A stretch of 5,997 nucleotides of DNA from Candidatus Brocadia sp. (GTDB lineage: Bacteria; Planctomycetota; Brocadiia; Brocadiales; Brocadiaceae). Numbering within the stretch: the stretch's first letter is position 1; every line of letters begins with the position of its first letter. The notes beneath the pieces are model-generated. The model did no database searches. It saw only the letters and a program-made list of their open reading frames with translations, and was not told the origin of the DNA. The translations under genes and the position numbers were made by a program. Positions 5,877 to 5,997 of this stretch are shown here, in pieces. The DNA is taken from contig JAUQXU010000290.1 in NCBI GenBank assembly GCA_030837935.1, forward strand, positions 1 to 5,997, given 5' to 3'.

Positions 5877-5996
5877 TTAAGTTGAAAGCTTAGGGTCAAG
5901 AAGCCCGCAATGCTGATGAATCTTGAGTAAGAAGTATTTAACGTCCCGATAACCGTATGCCATACGCTTTAGCCGTTTTATCTTGTTATTGATTCC
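5877..5996 (-). CDS. C-terminal end of an ISL3-like transposase (truncated by window edge)
   Basis: The last 39 codons of a minus-strand gene that enters from the right edge and ends in TAA at 5877-5879. The peptide contains INNKIKRLKRMAYGYRDVKYF, which matches the C-terminal end of DDE transposases of the ISL3/IS204/IS1001 type (pattern N-N-x-I-K-x-[LI]-K-R-x-[AS]-[YF]-G-[YF]-R-[DN]-x-x-[YN]-[FL]). It would belong to the strand-transfer enzyme of an insertion sequence. It is too short to tell whether the gene is intact. A related family that shares this tail, such as the IS66- or IS1595-like groups, is less likely. It lies upstream of hflK on the same strand, so element-borne transcription could reach hflKC. 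Confidence 0.8.
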   Translation of the reverse strand, partial: GINNKIKRLKRMAYGYRDVKYFLLKIHQHCGLLDPKLST

Positions 5997-5997
5997 T
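5877..5997 (-). mobile_element. Edge of a probable ISL3-family insertion sequence
   Basis: Inferred only from the transposase C-terminus. The body of the element lies beyond the window. Its left terminal inverted repeat, expected downstream of the transposase stop (below 5877), was not identified with confidence, and no target duplication can be recognised from one side. Confidence 0.5.

Noticed and set aside
1..5997. CRISPR array, tRNA, rRNA or a known riboswitch
   Set aside because: No regularly spaced repeats, cloverleaf or rRNA motifs, or conserved riboswitch core were seen on either strand.

Overview
The window has moderate GC and ordinary bacterial coding density. It holds one truncated recQ, four complete genes typical of bacterial chromosomes, one complete gene encoding a SUMF1-domain protein of unknown function, and the 3' end of a transposase at the right edge. 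Nothing gives a firm taxonomic assignment. The moderate GC content and the gene mix (Cys-less SUMF1-domain protein, HflKC, AdoK-type kinase, ISL3-like transposase) would fit an environmental Gram-negative bacterium, and a planctomycete of the anammox group is one possibility. That is impression, not evidence.

Layout from left to right. (1) Positions 1-927, minus strand: the N-terminal 309 codons of a RecQ-type DNA helicase that runs off the left edge. (2) Positions 928-1026: a short divergent intergenic region with a plausible promoter on each strand, both unusually close to the start codons. (3) Positions 1027-1926, plus: a SUMF1/formylglycine-generating-enzyme-like protein that lacks the catalytic cysteine pair. 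(4) Positions 1927-2075: a 149-base spacer with an imperfect stem-loop. (5) Positions 2076-3029, plus: a PfkB-family sugar/nucleoside kinase closest in pattern to the mycobacterial adenosine kinase AdoK. (6) Positions 3071-5508, minus: hflK, hflC and a hotdog-fold acyl-CoA thioesterase in one direction, convergent with the kinase. hflK and hflC overlap by four bases. (7) Positions 5509-5876: about 370 bases without a supported gene, holding the hflK ribosome binding site and a GC-rich perfect palindrome. (8) Positions 5877-5996, minus: the last 39 codons of an ISL3-like transposase.

HflK and HflC are expected to form the membrane-anchored SPFH complex that modulates the FtsH protease. The thioesterase behind them may be co-transcribed. 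The kinase would serve purine salvage if it is an adenosine kinase. I see no shared pathway that links the left and right halves. I did not find a convincing new multi-gene system. The most unusual items are the Cys-less SUMF1 protein with an insertion, the thioesterase attached to hflKC, and the transposase remnant with a nearby palindrome.
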